A stretch of DNA of 6,959 nucleotides from Candidatus Poribacteria bacterium (GTDB lineage: Bacteria; Poribacteria; WGA-4E; WGA-3G): contig VXZL01000680.1 in the NCBI GenBank assembly GCA_009845505.1, forward strand, positions 10,738 to 17,696. The letters are read 5' to 3'. Numbering within the stretch: position 1 is the stretch's first letter; every line of letters starts with the position of its first letter. Shown piece after piece: positions 1-6,943 of the stretch. The notes below the pieces were generated by a model. That model saw only the letters and a list, made by a program, of their open reading frames with translations. It made no database searches and was not told where the DNA came from. The translations under genes were made by a program, and so were the position numbers.

Positions 1-546
1 GATGTCTTCATCTCGGCGAGTCCCCGTCAAGTCGTTGCCTTGGAAGATAGTGGGAGGCTTGAAGCCGAGAGTCGCCAAAATTTGCTAACCAATCGATTGG
101 TAATCGTTTCTGATGAAACCGAACGGCTTTCTGTGGATACACCTGCTGACCTCGCTGCACCTGAGATTTCGAGAATTGCGATTGGGCATCCAAGTATCGT
201 ACCCGCTGGGGCTTACGCCAAAGAAGCTTTAACACACCTCGGATTGTGGGAGACCCTACACCCGAAACTTATCTTCGGTGCGGATGTACGTGCTACGTTG
301 GCTTATGTGACATCTGGGAATGTGGATATAGCCATTGTTTACAAAACCGATACAGTCCTCAGCGACTATGTAAGGGTGCTTTGTCAAGTACCCCCTGAAG
401 CGTATACACCTATCATTTACCCGGCCGTCGTTGTAAAAAATAGCCCGCAGAAACAGTTGGCGCGTAGGTTTATTACCTATCTCCAGTCTGCTGAGAAAAG
501 TGAAATTTTTGAAAAGCACGGATTCACCGTTTTGGCTCTAAAATGA
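1..546 (+). CDS. modA: Molybdate-binding periplasmic protein ModA, partial (N-terminus outside window)
   Basis: Solute-binding component of a molybdate ABC importer; it captures the oxyanion outside the inner membrane and delivers it to ModB. The reading frame is open from base 1 and gives 181 residues before a TGA stop. Numbering from the first visible residue, the fragment shows DVFISAS (1-7), VPAGAYAKEAL (67-77), ADVRATL (94-100), IVYKTD (112-117) and a C-terminal EIFEKHGF (168-175), all typical of ModA. Ala69, Val96 and Tyr114 have the same spacing as the ligand-contacting Ala125, Val152 and Tyr170 of E. coli ModA as I recall them. About 56 mature residues plus the signal peptide therefore lie upstream, including the two ligand-contacting serines. 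The internal TTG at position 40 is not a plausible start, because homologous sequence continues before it. The stop overlaps the modB start (ATGA), which indicates an operon. Tungstate binding cannot be excluded. Confidence 0.93.
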   Translation, partial: DVFISASPRQVVALEDSGRLEAESRQNLLTNRLVIVSDETERLSVDTPADLAAPEISRIAIGHPSIVPAGAYAKEALTHLGLWETLHPKLIFGADVRATLAYVTSGNVDIAIVYKTDTVLSDYVRVLCQVPPEAYTPIIYPAVVVKNSPQKQLARRFITYLQSAEKSEIFEKHGFTVLALK

Positions 547-1208
547 GGATAACGCCCGCCGAAGTTGCTGCCCTCTCTTTATCTATAAAAGTCGCATTGC
601 TCAGTCTGGTTATAATGTTCCCACCGGGATTACTGATCGGCTGGCTATTGGCAAAACGCTCGTTTCCAGGGAAGACTTTGCTGAATACACTCGTTATGTG
701 TCCGTTAGTGCTGCCCCCTATCGTCAGTGGCTATTTACTCCTCATTCTATTGGGAAAATACGGGGTTATTGGTGGATTTATCTATCGGACTTTCGGTATA
801 GAGATCGTTTTTTCGCAGTTGGCAGTTGTGCTCGCAGTTTCCATTATCTCATTTCCGCTGCTGGTGCGGGGTATCGTGACAGGCATGGAGTCTGTCCCCG
901 TCGAGCTTGAAAACGCGGCGCGTACGCTTGGGGCATCACCCCTCAAAGTGTTTTGGACAATAACGCTCCCGCTCGCCTATCGCGGCATCATCGGCGGAAC
1001 GATCCTCGGTTTCTCCAAAAGTCTTGGTGAGTTTGGTGCCACTATTATGGTGGCGGGAAACATTCCCGGTAAAACTCAGACGATGGCGTTGGCGATTTTC
1101 AGTGCTGTCCATCTTGGTGAAGATGCCTCTGTCTATCGACTGGTGCTTATTTCAACCGTTGTTGCCTTCGTGGCACTCTGGTTCACGGAACGCTTTACCC
1201 TCCGATAG
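543..1208 (+). CDS. modB: Molybdate ABC transporter permease ModB
   Basis: Inner-membrane channel subunit of the molybdate importer, expected to act as a homodimer with two ModC ATPases. The protein has 221 residues, the normal size for ModB. Hydrophobic segments lie near residues 11-37, 46-70, 88-110, 145-160 and 195-215. The cytoplasmic EAA loop that docks onto the ATPase is clear at about 121-148, with ELENAARTLGAS followed by the conserved LPLAYRG. The segment LGEFGATIMVAGNIPGKTQT (161-180) is a ModB hallmark. The ATG at 543 overlaps the modA stop as ATGA, and no Shine-Dalgarno sequence is evident, so translation is probably coupled to modA. The related tungstate (TupB) and sulfate (CysT/CysW) permeases are less likely, given the flanking ModA and Mop-domain ModC. 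Confidence 0.95.
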   Translation: MRITPAEVAALSLSIKVALLSLVIMFPPGLLIGWLLAKRSFPGKTLLNTLVMCPLVLPPIVSGYLLLILLGKYGVIGGFIYRTFGIEIVFSQLAVVLAVSIISFPLLVRGIVTGMESVPVELENAARTLGASPLKVFWTITLPLAYRGIIGGTILGFSKSLGEFGATIMVAGNIPGKTQTMALAIFSAVHLGEDASVYRLVLISTVVAFVALWFTERFTLR

Positions 1209-1214
1209 GTTCTT

Positions 1215-2288
1215 ATGACAAGCAGGCCCAAAATCAACCTCAATTTTCGCAAACGCCTCGGTAGTTTCACTTTGGCAGTCGATTGCACACTGGAAAAGCA
1301 GGTTTCGGTGTTTTTAGGTGTGTCTGGGAGCGGGAAAAGTACGCTTCTCAATTGCATCAGCGGCACCCTGACACCTGACGAAGGTGAGATCGTCTTCGGG
1401 AACGAAATCCTTTACGATTCCACCTCAAAAATTAATCTACCGCCCGAAAAACGACGGTTCGGATACGTTTTTCAAGAGGGGTATCTATTTCCGCATCTCA
1501 CCGTTGCCCAAAACATCCGATATGGACAACCCAGTCCACGAAAATCTTCGCCTGCCATAGATGTGCTTGAAATTTCCGAACTGCTTCAGCGATACCCGAA
1601 AGAACTCTCAGGCGGTCAACGTCAACGCGTCGCAATTGCCCGCGCACTCGCTATGGAACCGCGGATGCTCCTCATGGATGAGCCGCTTGCTTCGCTTGAT
1701 AGCGCGCTAAAAGATCGAATTATCCCTTATCTACGCCATCTTAAAGACGCTTTTGATATACCCATCCTCTACATTACCCATGCCTTTTCTGAGGCGATGG
1801 CATTCGCCGACGAAGCGTTCTTAATCGCTAACGGCGAAATTATGGCAAACGGTGAACCACACCAATTGCTAACCGCTCCTTCCGCAATGCCTATCGCACA
1901 ATTGACCGGTGTTGAGAACATTCTCGTCCTTCCGGTGAAGCTTTCAGATAGGGCACTCGGTGTGACGTGGTTGGAAATCGGAAACCAATCTCTTGTAATT
2001 CCTTATAGTGAGGCGGAAGTCGGTGATAGTGTACCGGTTGCTATCCGCGCTGAGGATATTATCATCTCGCTCGAACCAAACCTGCCGATTAGCGCGCGGA
2101 ACACGTTACGCGGGACAATTCAATATCTTGATGTCAGGAGCGAACGGACGTGGGTATCTATCCGTGTTGAATGGTATCATCTCGCTGTGAAGATCACGCA
2201 CGAAGCACGTGAGCAGATGCAATTGAGAGAGGACTTGGAGGTTTATTGCGTCATCAAAGCAAGTGCTATCAATCGCCTCTGGGATTAG
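1215..2288 (+). CDS. modC: Molybdate ABC transporter ATP-binding protein ModC
   Basis: Cytoplasmic ATPase that powers molybdate import through ModB. The protein has 357 residues, close to the roughly 350 of E. coli ModC. The ATPase motifs are complete: Walker A GVSGSGKS (35-42), Q-loop Gln87, signature LSGGQ (131-135), Walker B MLLMDE (151-156) with the catalytic Glu156, D-loop ASLD (159-162) and H-loop His189. The Pro usual before SGSGK in Walker A is Val36 here, which should be tolerated. The C-terminal part is a TOBE/Mop-type domain: VAIRAEDIIIS (275-285), then ISARNTLRGTI (292-302) to the end, in the position where ModC proteins carry their oxyanion-sensing domain. The ATG lies 6 nt after the modB stop, with only a weak AGG upstream, so it probably relies on read-through translation of the operon. 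Regulation by ModE or a Moco riboswitch would act upstream of the window and cannot be judged. Confidence 0.95.
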   Translation: MTSRPKINLNFRKRLGSFTLAVDCTLEKQVSVFLGVSGSGKSTLLNCISGTLTPDEGEIVFGNEILYDSTSKINLPPEKRRFGYVFQEGYLFPHLTVAQNIRYGQPSPRKSSPAIDVLEISELLQRYPKELSGGQRQRVAIARALAMEPRMLLMDEPLASLDSALKDRIIPYLRHLKDAFDIPILYITHAFSEAMAFADEAFLIANGEIMANGEPHQLLTAPSAMPIAQLTGVENILVLPVKLSDRALGVTWLEIGNQSLVIPYSEAEVGDSVPVAIRAEDIIISLEPNLPISARNTLRGTIQYLDVRSERTWVSIRVEWYHLAVKITHEAREQMQLREDLEVYCVIKASAINRLWD

Positions 2289-2352
2289 GGACTTTATCTG
2301 CGAAAATAATAGGTGCAGTTATAATCGTGCGTCCCTTTCCATAGCATACGCT
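2289..2352. other. Convergent modC/coaE intergenic gap, no clear terminator
   Basis: This 64-nt gap lies between the converging ends of modC and coaE. The only symmetry I find is a 6-bp inverted repeat, AGGGAC at 2287-2292 and GTCCCT at 2331-2336, with a 38-nt loop. That is too weak to call a terminator on either strand. There is no GC-rich stem followed by a T run. Confidence 0.5.
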
Positions 2353-3000
2353 TTACGCACAACGCTTCTGAAGTTCCTCCCAAAGCGTGTCTACCTGTTG
2401 CTGAAGTTCAGCAAGCGTCCCCGCATTCTTTATCACAACATCGGCGTATGTGACTTTCTCGGTGAGCGGCATCTGGGCATCAATTCGTGCTTGGACATCA
2501 CTTTTGGTAAGCGATCTACCTTGTGCAATGCTGCGATCCAAAGTGCGTTGCACTTGTGTTGCCGTTGGTGCTGTCACAACGACTATCAGATCAACGGTAT
2601 CATAAGCACCAGCTTCAATGAGGAGCGGCGCGTCAAGCAGCACAATACAATTTGGGTCTTCCGTAACGAGTTGGCGGGCGCGTGCGCGTGAACGCTGGAT
2701 AATTAACGGATGCAGGATGCGATTGAGTTGTTCCCGAGCGGCTTTGTCTGTAAAAACAATAGCACCCAGTTTTTTCCGACTGACATCCCCAGTATCTTCG
2801 AGTATCCCCTGTCCAAATGTATTAATTAGAACGTTAATAACCGGACTATCTGCTTTGAGGAGTTCGTGTCCAATTTCATCAGCATTGATTGGAATCGCAC
2901 CTTTTTCAGCAAGAAGATCGGAGACAGTCGTCTTTCCGCAGGCGATTCCACCCGTTATCCCGACAATGATACCACGTTCGCGGTGTTTTTCGGTTCTCAT
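2353..3000 (-). CDS. coaE: Dephospho-CoA kinase CoaE
   Basis: Cytosolic P-loop kinase that phosphorylates the 3'-hydroxyl of dephospho-CoA with ATP, the last step of coenzyme A synthesis. With the start at 3000 it has 215 residues, normal for the family. Motifs seen are the P-loop GGIACGKT (17-24), NADEIGHEL (39-47, where the family usually reads DAD and the second acidic residue, Asp41, is kept), ILHPLI (95-100), LDAPLLIEAG (122-131) and the C-terminal RIDAQ (172-176) with Lys182 and ADVVIKNAG (186-194). An ATG at 3132 in the same frame would add 44 residues. I reject it because CoaE proteins begin just before the P-loop, the extra stretch has no family motif, and it overlaps the heptamer repeat and the exporter promoter. 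No Shine-Dalgarno sequence precedes 3000. The gene is alone on this strand and looks independently transcribed. Confidence 0.95.
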   Translation of the reverse strand: MRTEKHRERGIIVGITGGIACGKTTVSDLLAEKGAIPINADEIGHELLKADSPVINVLINTFGQGILEDTGDVSRKKLGAIVFTDKAAREQLNRILHPLIIQRSRARARQLVTEDPNCIVLLDAPLLIEAGAYDTVDLIVVVTAPTATQVQRTLDRSIAQGRSLTKSDVQARIDAQMPLTEKVTYADVVIKNAGTLAELQQQVDTLWEELQKRCA

Positions 3001-3007
3001 ACCGTTG

Positions 3008-3036
3008 AGTGTATACCATCCGCTGAAATTTGTCAA
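3008..3036 (-). promoter_or_regulatory. Candidate coaE promoter, start-codon-proximal
   Basis: Read on the minus strand, a perfect -35 hexamer TTGACA (3036-3031) is followed after 17 nt by TACACT (3013-3008, four of six consensus bases). An alternative -10, TATACA (3015-3010), sits after a short 15-nt spacer and is preceded by TGG like an extended -10. Either choice puts the transcription start at about 3000-3004, at the coaE ATG. The -35 is convincing, while the exact -10 is uncertain. Confidence 0.45.
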
Positions 3037-3076
3037 TCCTATCTTCTGTAAGAACGATTTCCCAATTCTAACTCTT

Positions 3077-3104
3077 ACCCACAACCTACAACCCATAACC
3101 CTTA
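3077..3104. repeat. Four-unit degenerate heptanucleotide tandem repeat
   Basis: Four consecutive 7-nt units read acccaca, acctaca, acccata and accctta, with consensus ACCCAYA. Less regular sequence of similar composition extends to the left to about 3061. The array lies between the coaE promoter and the exporter promoter, within non-coding DNA. Short heptameric arrays of this kind are known in intergenic regions of cyanobacteria and some other bacteria; no function is visible here. Confidence 0.55.
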
Positions 3105-3111
3105 AAAATCC

Positions 3112-3140
3112 TTGACTTGATTTCAGGGTCATGCTATAAT
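3112..3140 (+). promoter_or_regulatory. Strong sigma70-type promoter for the exporter operon
   Basis: A -35 box TTGACT (3112-3117, five of six consensus bases) is separated by exactly 17 nt from a perfect -10 box TATAAT (3135-3140). The -10 is preceded by TGC (3132-3134), an extended -10 element. Transcription should start near 3146-3148, giving a 5' leader of about 55 nt before the GTG at 3201. I see no clear operator palindrome overlapping it. Confidence 0.82.
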
Positions 3141-3200
3141 GCCCGACAATCCGCAGTGTTTTTTATACGAAGAACCAGTTTATATTCGGGATGAGACAAA

Positions 3201-4967
3201 GTGCACGAAAAAGATAATCCCAATTTAGAAAGAGTACCCTTCCGGCAATACGCCGCACTCCTTTCACAATACCTCAGACCGCAGTGGCTCCGTGTCACGC
3301 TGCTCGCTGTATTTATGTTCGGTGGGATCGGTCTAAACCTTGTCAATCCGCAAATTATCCGTTATTTCATTGACACCGCAAAAGCCGGCGGCGCGACACG
3401 CAACCTCATCATCGCCGGTTGTATATTCCTTGCGATTGGATTTGTTCGGCAACTGGTGATTTTAGTCAGTTCTTATTTGGGGCAGGATGTCGGATGGCGC
3501 GCCACGAATCAGATGCGCGAAGACCTTGCCGACCATTGTCTGAACTTGGATATGTCTTTCCATCATGAATACACGCCCGGTGAAATGGTCGAGCGCGTTG
3601 ATGGCGATACCACTGCACTCTCGAACTTTTTCTCTGAATTTGTGCTTCAGGTGATTGGGAGTTTCATATTTCTCATCGGTGTCCTGATTTTGGTTGCCCG
3701 AGAAGATTGGCGTATCGGTGTTGCACTCACGGTTTTTGTAATTATTGCTGTATGGGTCTACAATCTCACTCGGAACATTGCTGTCCCGCTCTATGCCGCT
3801 GAACGCGAGGGCTACTCAAGACTTTTTGGATTTCTTGAAGAACGGTTGATCGGAATCGAAGATTTCCGAACCAACGGCGGGGTCGGCTACACAATGGATC
3901 GGTTTTACGACGTCAATCGCGATGTATACGGGCGCGCCGTGAAAGCACATGTGATGGGCGAAGTTTTACGAATGATTAGCGGCGTTTTGTTTGCCTTAGG
4001 GAACGCCTTGGCAATGGGAATGGGGATTTATCTCTATCAAAGAGGGGTCTTCACAATCGGTACTGTCTTCCTCGTTTTCCAATACACAGCGATGCTCCGG
4101 CGCCCCCTCTACATGATTAACCGTCAGATTAACGAGCTCCAACGGGCGACTGCCGGATTGAAACGGATTGAGGCACTCTATCGCAGAACCACGAAAATAG
4201 CGGACGGCACCGAAGATCTGCCCGGATCAGATGCACTCGGTATCGACTTTGAACGCGTCAGATTTAGTTACACCGGAGATGAAGTGGTATTGAAGGATGT
4301 TTCGTTCCAACTATCGCCGGGGAAATCGCTTGGGCTGTTGGGACGCACAGGCAGCGGCAAGACGACAATCACCCGCCTCCTGTTCCGGCTCTACGAGGTT
4401 AATCAAGGACAGATTCGCGTCGGTGGTAAGCCAATTGAGAAAATTCAACTTGAGGCTTTGCGAAGCCAGATTGGGATGGTCACGCAGGATGTTCAACTCT
4501 TCAATGCGACTGTACGCGAGAATCTAACCCTCTTTGATGCCACAATTCCCGATGACCAGATTTTGTCGGTTGTTGAAGAACTGGAGCTGTCTGATTGGTA
4601 TAGAGGTTTACCGAATGGACTTGATACGATGCTTGAAGATACTGGACTTTCCGCTGGTGAAGCGCAGCTTCTCGCCTTTGCGCGCGTCTTTCTCAAGGAT
4701 CCACGGCTTGTCATTCTTGACGAACCCTCCTCAAGACTTGACCCGGCGACTGAACAGCGAATTGACCGAGCCGTCCAGCGGTTATTGAGAGGGCGGACAA
4801 GTATTATTATTGCCCATCGTTTGGGAACCGTTCAACAGGTAGACGATATTATGATTCTTGCCGATGGCGAAATCCAAGAATACGGTGAACGCCAGCAACT
4901 CGTCCGCAATCCTGATTCGGTCTTCTCAGGACTCCTAAAGACAGGATTAGAGGAGGTAACGCAATGA
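3201..4967 (+). CDS. ABC exporter half-transporter, subunit 1 (TMD-NBD fusion, variant LSAGE signature)
   Basis: Membrane exporter subunit with an N-terminal transmembrane domain fused to an ATPase, 588 residues. Hydrophobic segments cluster at about 31-58, 69-94, 145-188 and 255-298, fitting the six-helix type I exporter fold. ATPase motifs are A-loop Tyr357, Walker A GRTGSGKT (381-388), Q-loop Gln429, signature LSAGE (483-487) in place of LSGGQ, Walker B LVILDE (503-508) with the catalytic Glu508 intact, D-loop SSRLD (510-514) and H-loop His539. The GTG at 3201 is the first possible start, because an in-frame TGA lies at 3192-3194 and the next in-frame ATG would fall inside the first membrane helix. 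The next gene overlaps by 4 nt and encodes a similar protein, so the two probably form a heterodimer of the TM287/288, LmrCD or BmrCD type. Substrate is unknown; lipid, drug or peptide export are all possible. Confidence 0.92.
   Translation: MHEKDNPNLERVPFRQYAALLSQYLRPQWLRVTLLAVFMFGGIGLNLVNPQIIRYFIDTAKAGGATRNLIIAGCIFLAIGFVRQLVILVSSYLGQDVGWRATNQMREDLADHCLNLDMSFHHEYTPGEMVERVDGDTTALSNFFSEFVLQVIGSFIFLIGVLILVAREDWRIGVALTVFVIIAVWVYNLTRNIAVPLYAAEREGYSRLFGFLEERLIGIEDFRTNGGVGYTMDRFYDVNRDVYGRAVKAHVMGEVLRMISGVLFALGNALAMGMGIYLYQRGVFTIGTVFLVFQYTAMLRRPLYMINRQINELQRATAGLKRIEALYRRTTKIADGTEDLPGSDALGIDFERVRFSYTGDEVVLKDVSFQLSPGKSLGLLGRTGSGKTTITRLLFRLYEVNQGQIRVGGKPIEKIQLEALRSQIGMVTQDVQLFNATVRENLTLFDATIPDDQILSVVEELELSDWYRGLPNGLDTMLEDTGLSAGEAQLLAFARVFLKDPRLVILDEPSSRLDPATEQRIDRAVQRLLRGRTSIIIAHRLGTVQQVDDIMILADGEIQEYGERQQLVRNPDSVFSGLLKTGLEEVTQ
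4951..4956 (+). promoter_or_regulatory. Strong ribosome binding site for exporter subunit 2
   Basis: AGGAGG lies within the last codons of subunit 1, 7 nt before the ATG at 4964. With the ATGA overlap, it fixes the start of subunit 2. It suggests that subunit 2 is efficiently translated in step with subunit 1, as expected for a 1:1 heterodimer. Confidence 0.85.
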
Positions 4968-6715
4968 CGACAGGACAGTCAGCGATTCAACTCATCCGGT
5001 ATCGTCCACTCCTCTTCCTCAGCACTATTTTCTTTCGGGGTTTAGATGATCTGGTGCCGTTTGCTTTTGGTATCATTATGAAGGGATTTTTTGATGCCCT
5101 CACCGGCGACTCCCCCGCCGGACTGAATCCGTGGACGTTTGTTGCACTCTTTATCATTGTTGAACTCGGTGATCGGAGTGTACTCATCTCTTCGGCGTTT
5201 GTATGGGCGCGTTGGCGTTACGCCGTTTCCACACTGCTCCGAAAGAACCTCATGACAGCCATCATGGATATGTCCTCGCCCCATCGCGTCTCAACGGCTT
5301 CGGGCGAGGTAACCAACCGCCTACGCGACGATGTTGAGTCGATTATACGGTATCTGGAGCAGTATATCCACCTCTGGGGAAATACGCTCTTCGCAATATT
5401 GGCAATTATCTGGATGGCACGCATTGATGTCACTGTAACCCTCATCGCTGTTGTCCCTTCCATTCTGATTATTTCAATTATTAATTTCGCCAGACGGCTC
5501 ATTCGTAAGTATCGGGCTGCCCAACGGATTGCGACGGAAAAATCTACCAACTTCATCAACGAGCTCTTCCAATCTATCTTGGCGGTGAAAGTGGCGCGGA
5601 CAGAGTCCAATGTCATTAACCATTTCCATCAACTCAATGACGCGCGCCGGAAAGCGACACTTGTGGATAACCTGTTTAATCAGCTCCTCAGATCTATGAG
5701 TTTCAATATCAATCAGCTCGCAACGGGCGTAATTCTGATTCTTGTTGCTGAACAGATGAAAGCGGGTACGTTTACTGTCGGCGATTTCGCGCTTTTCACA
5801 ACCTACGCCGGTGACGTTGCCAGAAGCGGGTCCCTCCTCGGTGGCATAATGGCAGAGCACAAACGCGCAGAAGTATCGTTCAATCGTATGGAACAGACCG
5901 TCGAGGAGATGCCAGACGAGGACTTGGTGAAACATACACCGGTCTATCTCAAAGAAACACAGCCACCACTCGTTATGCCCGAACGCACTGAAGCCGATCG
6001 CCTTGATGAACTTACTATCACTAACTTGACGCACCTTTACGATGGTTCAACGGCAGGGGTTTCCGATATTAGTTTCCGGGTTCCAGCAGGCTCCTTTACT
6101 GTTGTCACGGGACGGATTGGTGCTGGTAAAACAACGCTCCTGCAAACACTTTTAGGTGTGCTTCCGAAGCAAGCAGGAGAGGTCCGCTGGAACGGCGAAG
6201 TTGTTACGGATCTGAAGTCGTTTTTCGTGCCACCGCGTTGTGCATATACACCCCAAGCCCCCAAACTCTTCAGCGAGAAATTGAGCGACAATATCCTCCT
6301 CGGTTTGCCCTGGAATTGGGACAACTTAAATCGAGCCGTTCGCCTCAGCGTCATGGAAACAGATCTCCCAACGCTTGAGGATGGACTCGAAACCGTTGTA
6401 GGTCCCCGTGGCGTGAAATTGTCGGGTGGACAGATGCAACGCACTGCAGCGGCGCGGATGTTCGTCCGGGATTCGGATTTGCTTGTTTTTGATGACCTCT
6501 CTTCTGGACTTGACGTGGAAACTGAACAGACCTTATGGAAACGACTCTTTGAGACGCAGCGAACAACCTGTCTCGTTGTTTCCCATCGACGCGCCGCCTT
6601 ACAGCAGGCGGATCAGATTGTTTTGCTCAAGGACGGTCGTATTGAGGGGGTCGGAACGTTGGACGAATTGCTTCGCGCCTCTGAGGAGATGCGGCGGTTA
6701 TGGGAGGGCGAATAG
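4964..6715 (+). CDS. ABC exporter half-transporter, subunit 2 (TMD-NBD fusion, degenerate catalytic site)
   Basis: Partner membrane exporter subunit, 583 residues. Hydrophobic segments lie at about 13-45, 55-82, 137-175 and 247-295. A polar, proline-containing linker (about 310-350) leads to the ATPase domain, which has Walker A GRIGAGKT (383-390), Q-loop Gln431, canonical signature LSGGQ (486-490), Walker B LLVFDD (506-511), D-loop SSGLD (513-517) and H-loop His541. Asp511 stands where the catalytic Glu is expected, so the ATP site built on this subunit's Walker motifs should hydrolyse ATP poorly. That site would be completed by the variant LSAGE of subunit 1, while this subunit's normal LSGGQ would complete the intact site of subunit 1. 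The start is fixed by the AGGAGG ribosome binding site and the ATGA overlap. This is the arrangement known from heterodimeric exporters such as TM287/288. Substrate cannot be inferred. Confidence 0.92.
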   Translation: MTTGQSAIQLIRYRPLLFLSTIFFRGLDDLVPFAFGIIMKGFFDALTGDSPAGLNPWTFVALFIIVELGDRSVLISSAFVWARWRYAVSTLLRKNLMTAIMDMSSPHRVSTASGEVTNRLRDDVESIIRYLEQYIHLWGNTLFAILAIIWMARIDVTVTLIAVVPSILIISIINFARRLIRKYRAAQRIATEKSTNFINELFQSILAVKVARTESNVINHFHQLNDARRKATLVDNLFNQLLRSMSFNINQLATGVILILVAEQMKAGTFTVGDFALFTTYAGDVARSGSLLGGIMAEHKRAEVSFNRMEQTVEEMPDEDLVKHTPVYLKETQPPLVMPERTEADRLDELTITNLTHLYDGSTAGVSDISFRVPAGSFTVVTGRIGAGKTTLLQTLLGVLPKQAGEVRWNGEVVTDLKSFFVPPRCAYTPQAPKLFSEKLSDNILLGLPWNWDNLNRAVRLSVMETDLPTLEDGLETVVGPRGVKLSGGQMQRTAAARMFVRDSDLLVFDDLSSGLDVETEQTLWKRLFETQRTTCLVVSHRRAALQQADQIVLLKDGRIEGVGTLDELLRASEEMRRLWEGE

Positions 6716-6728
6716 CGATCCTCCCACA

Positions 6729-6793
6729 CTTGGTAGGCGAGGTTTCTAACCTCGCCGGTTCGCACTGTATTGGTAACGATAAAATGTAAAATA
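6729..6793. repeat. Intergenic hairpin repeat, copy 1
   Basis: First copy of a 65-66 bp repeat, beginning 13 nt after the exporter stop codon. It contains a perfect 9-bp stem, GGCGAGGTT (6736-6744) with AACCTCGCC (6748-6756), and a 3-nt loop. An AT-richer tail including ctgtattggtaacgat (6765-6780) follows. No T run follows the stem, so it is not a standard intrinsic terminator, though it could protect or end the exporter mRNA. Confidence 0.85.
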
Positions 6794-6823
6794 ACCTACG
6801 GAGAATTTTCATCGGTTTCATTG

Positions 6824-6889
6824 CTTGGTAGGCGAGGTTTCCTAACCTCGCCGGTCCTCGCTGTATTGGTAACGATGAAATCTAAGATA
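6824..6889. repeat. Intergenic hairpin repeat, copy 2
   Basis: Second direct copy, 95 nt after the first, about 89% identical by hand alignment (six substitutions and one single-base indel). The same 9-bp stem is present at 6831-6839 and 6844-6852, with a 4-nt loop. The indel falls in the loop and the stem is unchanged. The shared tail ctgtattggtaacgat is at 6861-6876. The copies share sequence well beyond the hairpin, so this is a duplicated element and not just two chance stem-loops. Confidence 0.85.
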
Positions 6890-6943
6890 TAATACCATTT
6901 CTAAAAGTTTATCTCGCATTAACCGAACGCACTCACACCACAC

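Noticed and set aside
2287..2336. Bidirectional terminator between modC and coaE
   Set aside because: It is only a 6-bp inverted repeat with a 38-nt loop and no T run, so it is not distinguishable from chance.
2263..3115. Plus-strand open frames across the coaE region (for example 2263-2691 and 2618-3115)
   Set aside because: They lie opposite a clearly conserved coaE gene and their translations show no family motif, so they are shadow frames.
3001..3132. N-terminal extension of coaE to an ATG at 3132
   Set aside because: The added 44 residues have no CoaE motif, include translated heptamer repeat sequence, and would run across the exporter promoter on the other strand.
5474..6034. Minus-strand open frame of 186 codons inside exporter subunit 2
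   Set aside because: It is antisense to a conserved ABC exporter gene and its translation has no recognisable domain, so it is a shadow of the real frame.
6736..6756. Intrinsic terminator after the exporter operon
   Set aside because: The stem is good, but no T run follows on either strand, and the same stem occurs as part of a repeat. I call it a repeat element, possibly with a role at the mRNA end.
6729..6889. CRISPR-like array
   Set aside because: There are only two imperfect 65-66 bp copies with internal hairpins, a single 30-nt gap, and no cas genes. The unit is too long and too diverged.
6866..6893. Possible promoter TTGGTA, 16 nt, TATAAT at the end of repeat copy 2
   Set aside because: The -35 matches only four of six bases, copy 1 lacks an equivalent arrangement, and no gene start is visible downstream within the window.
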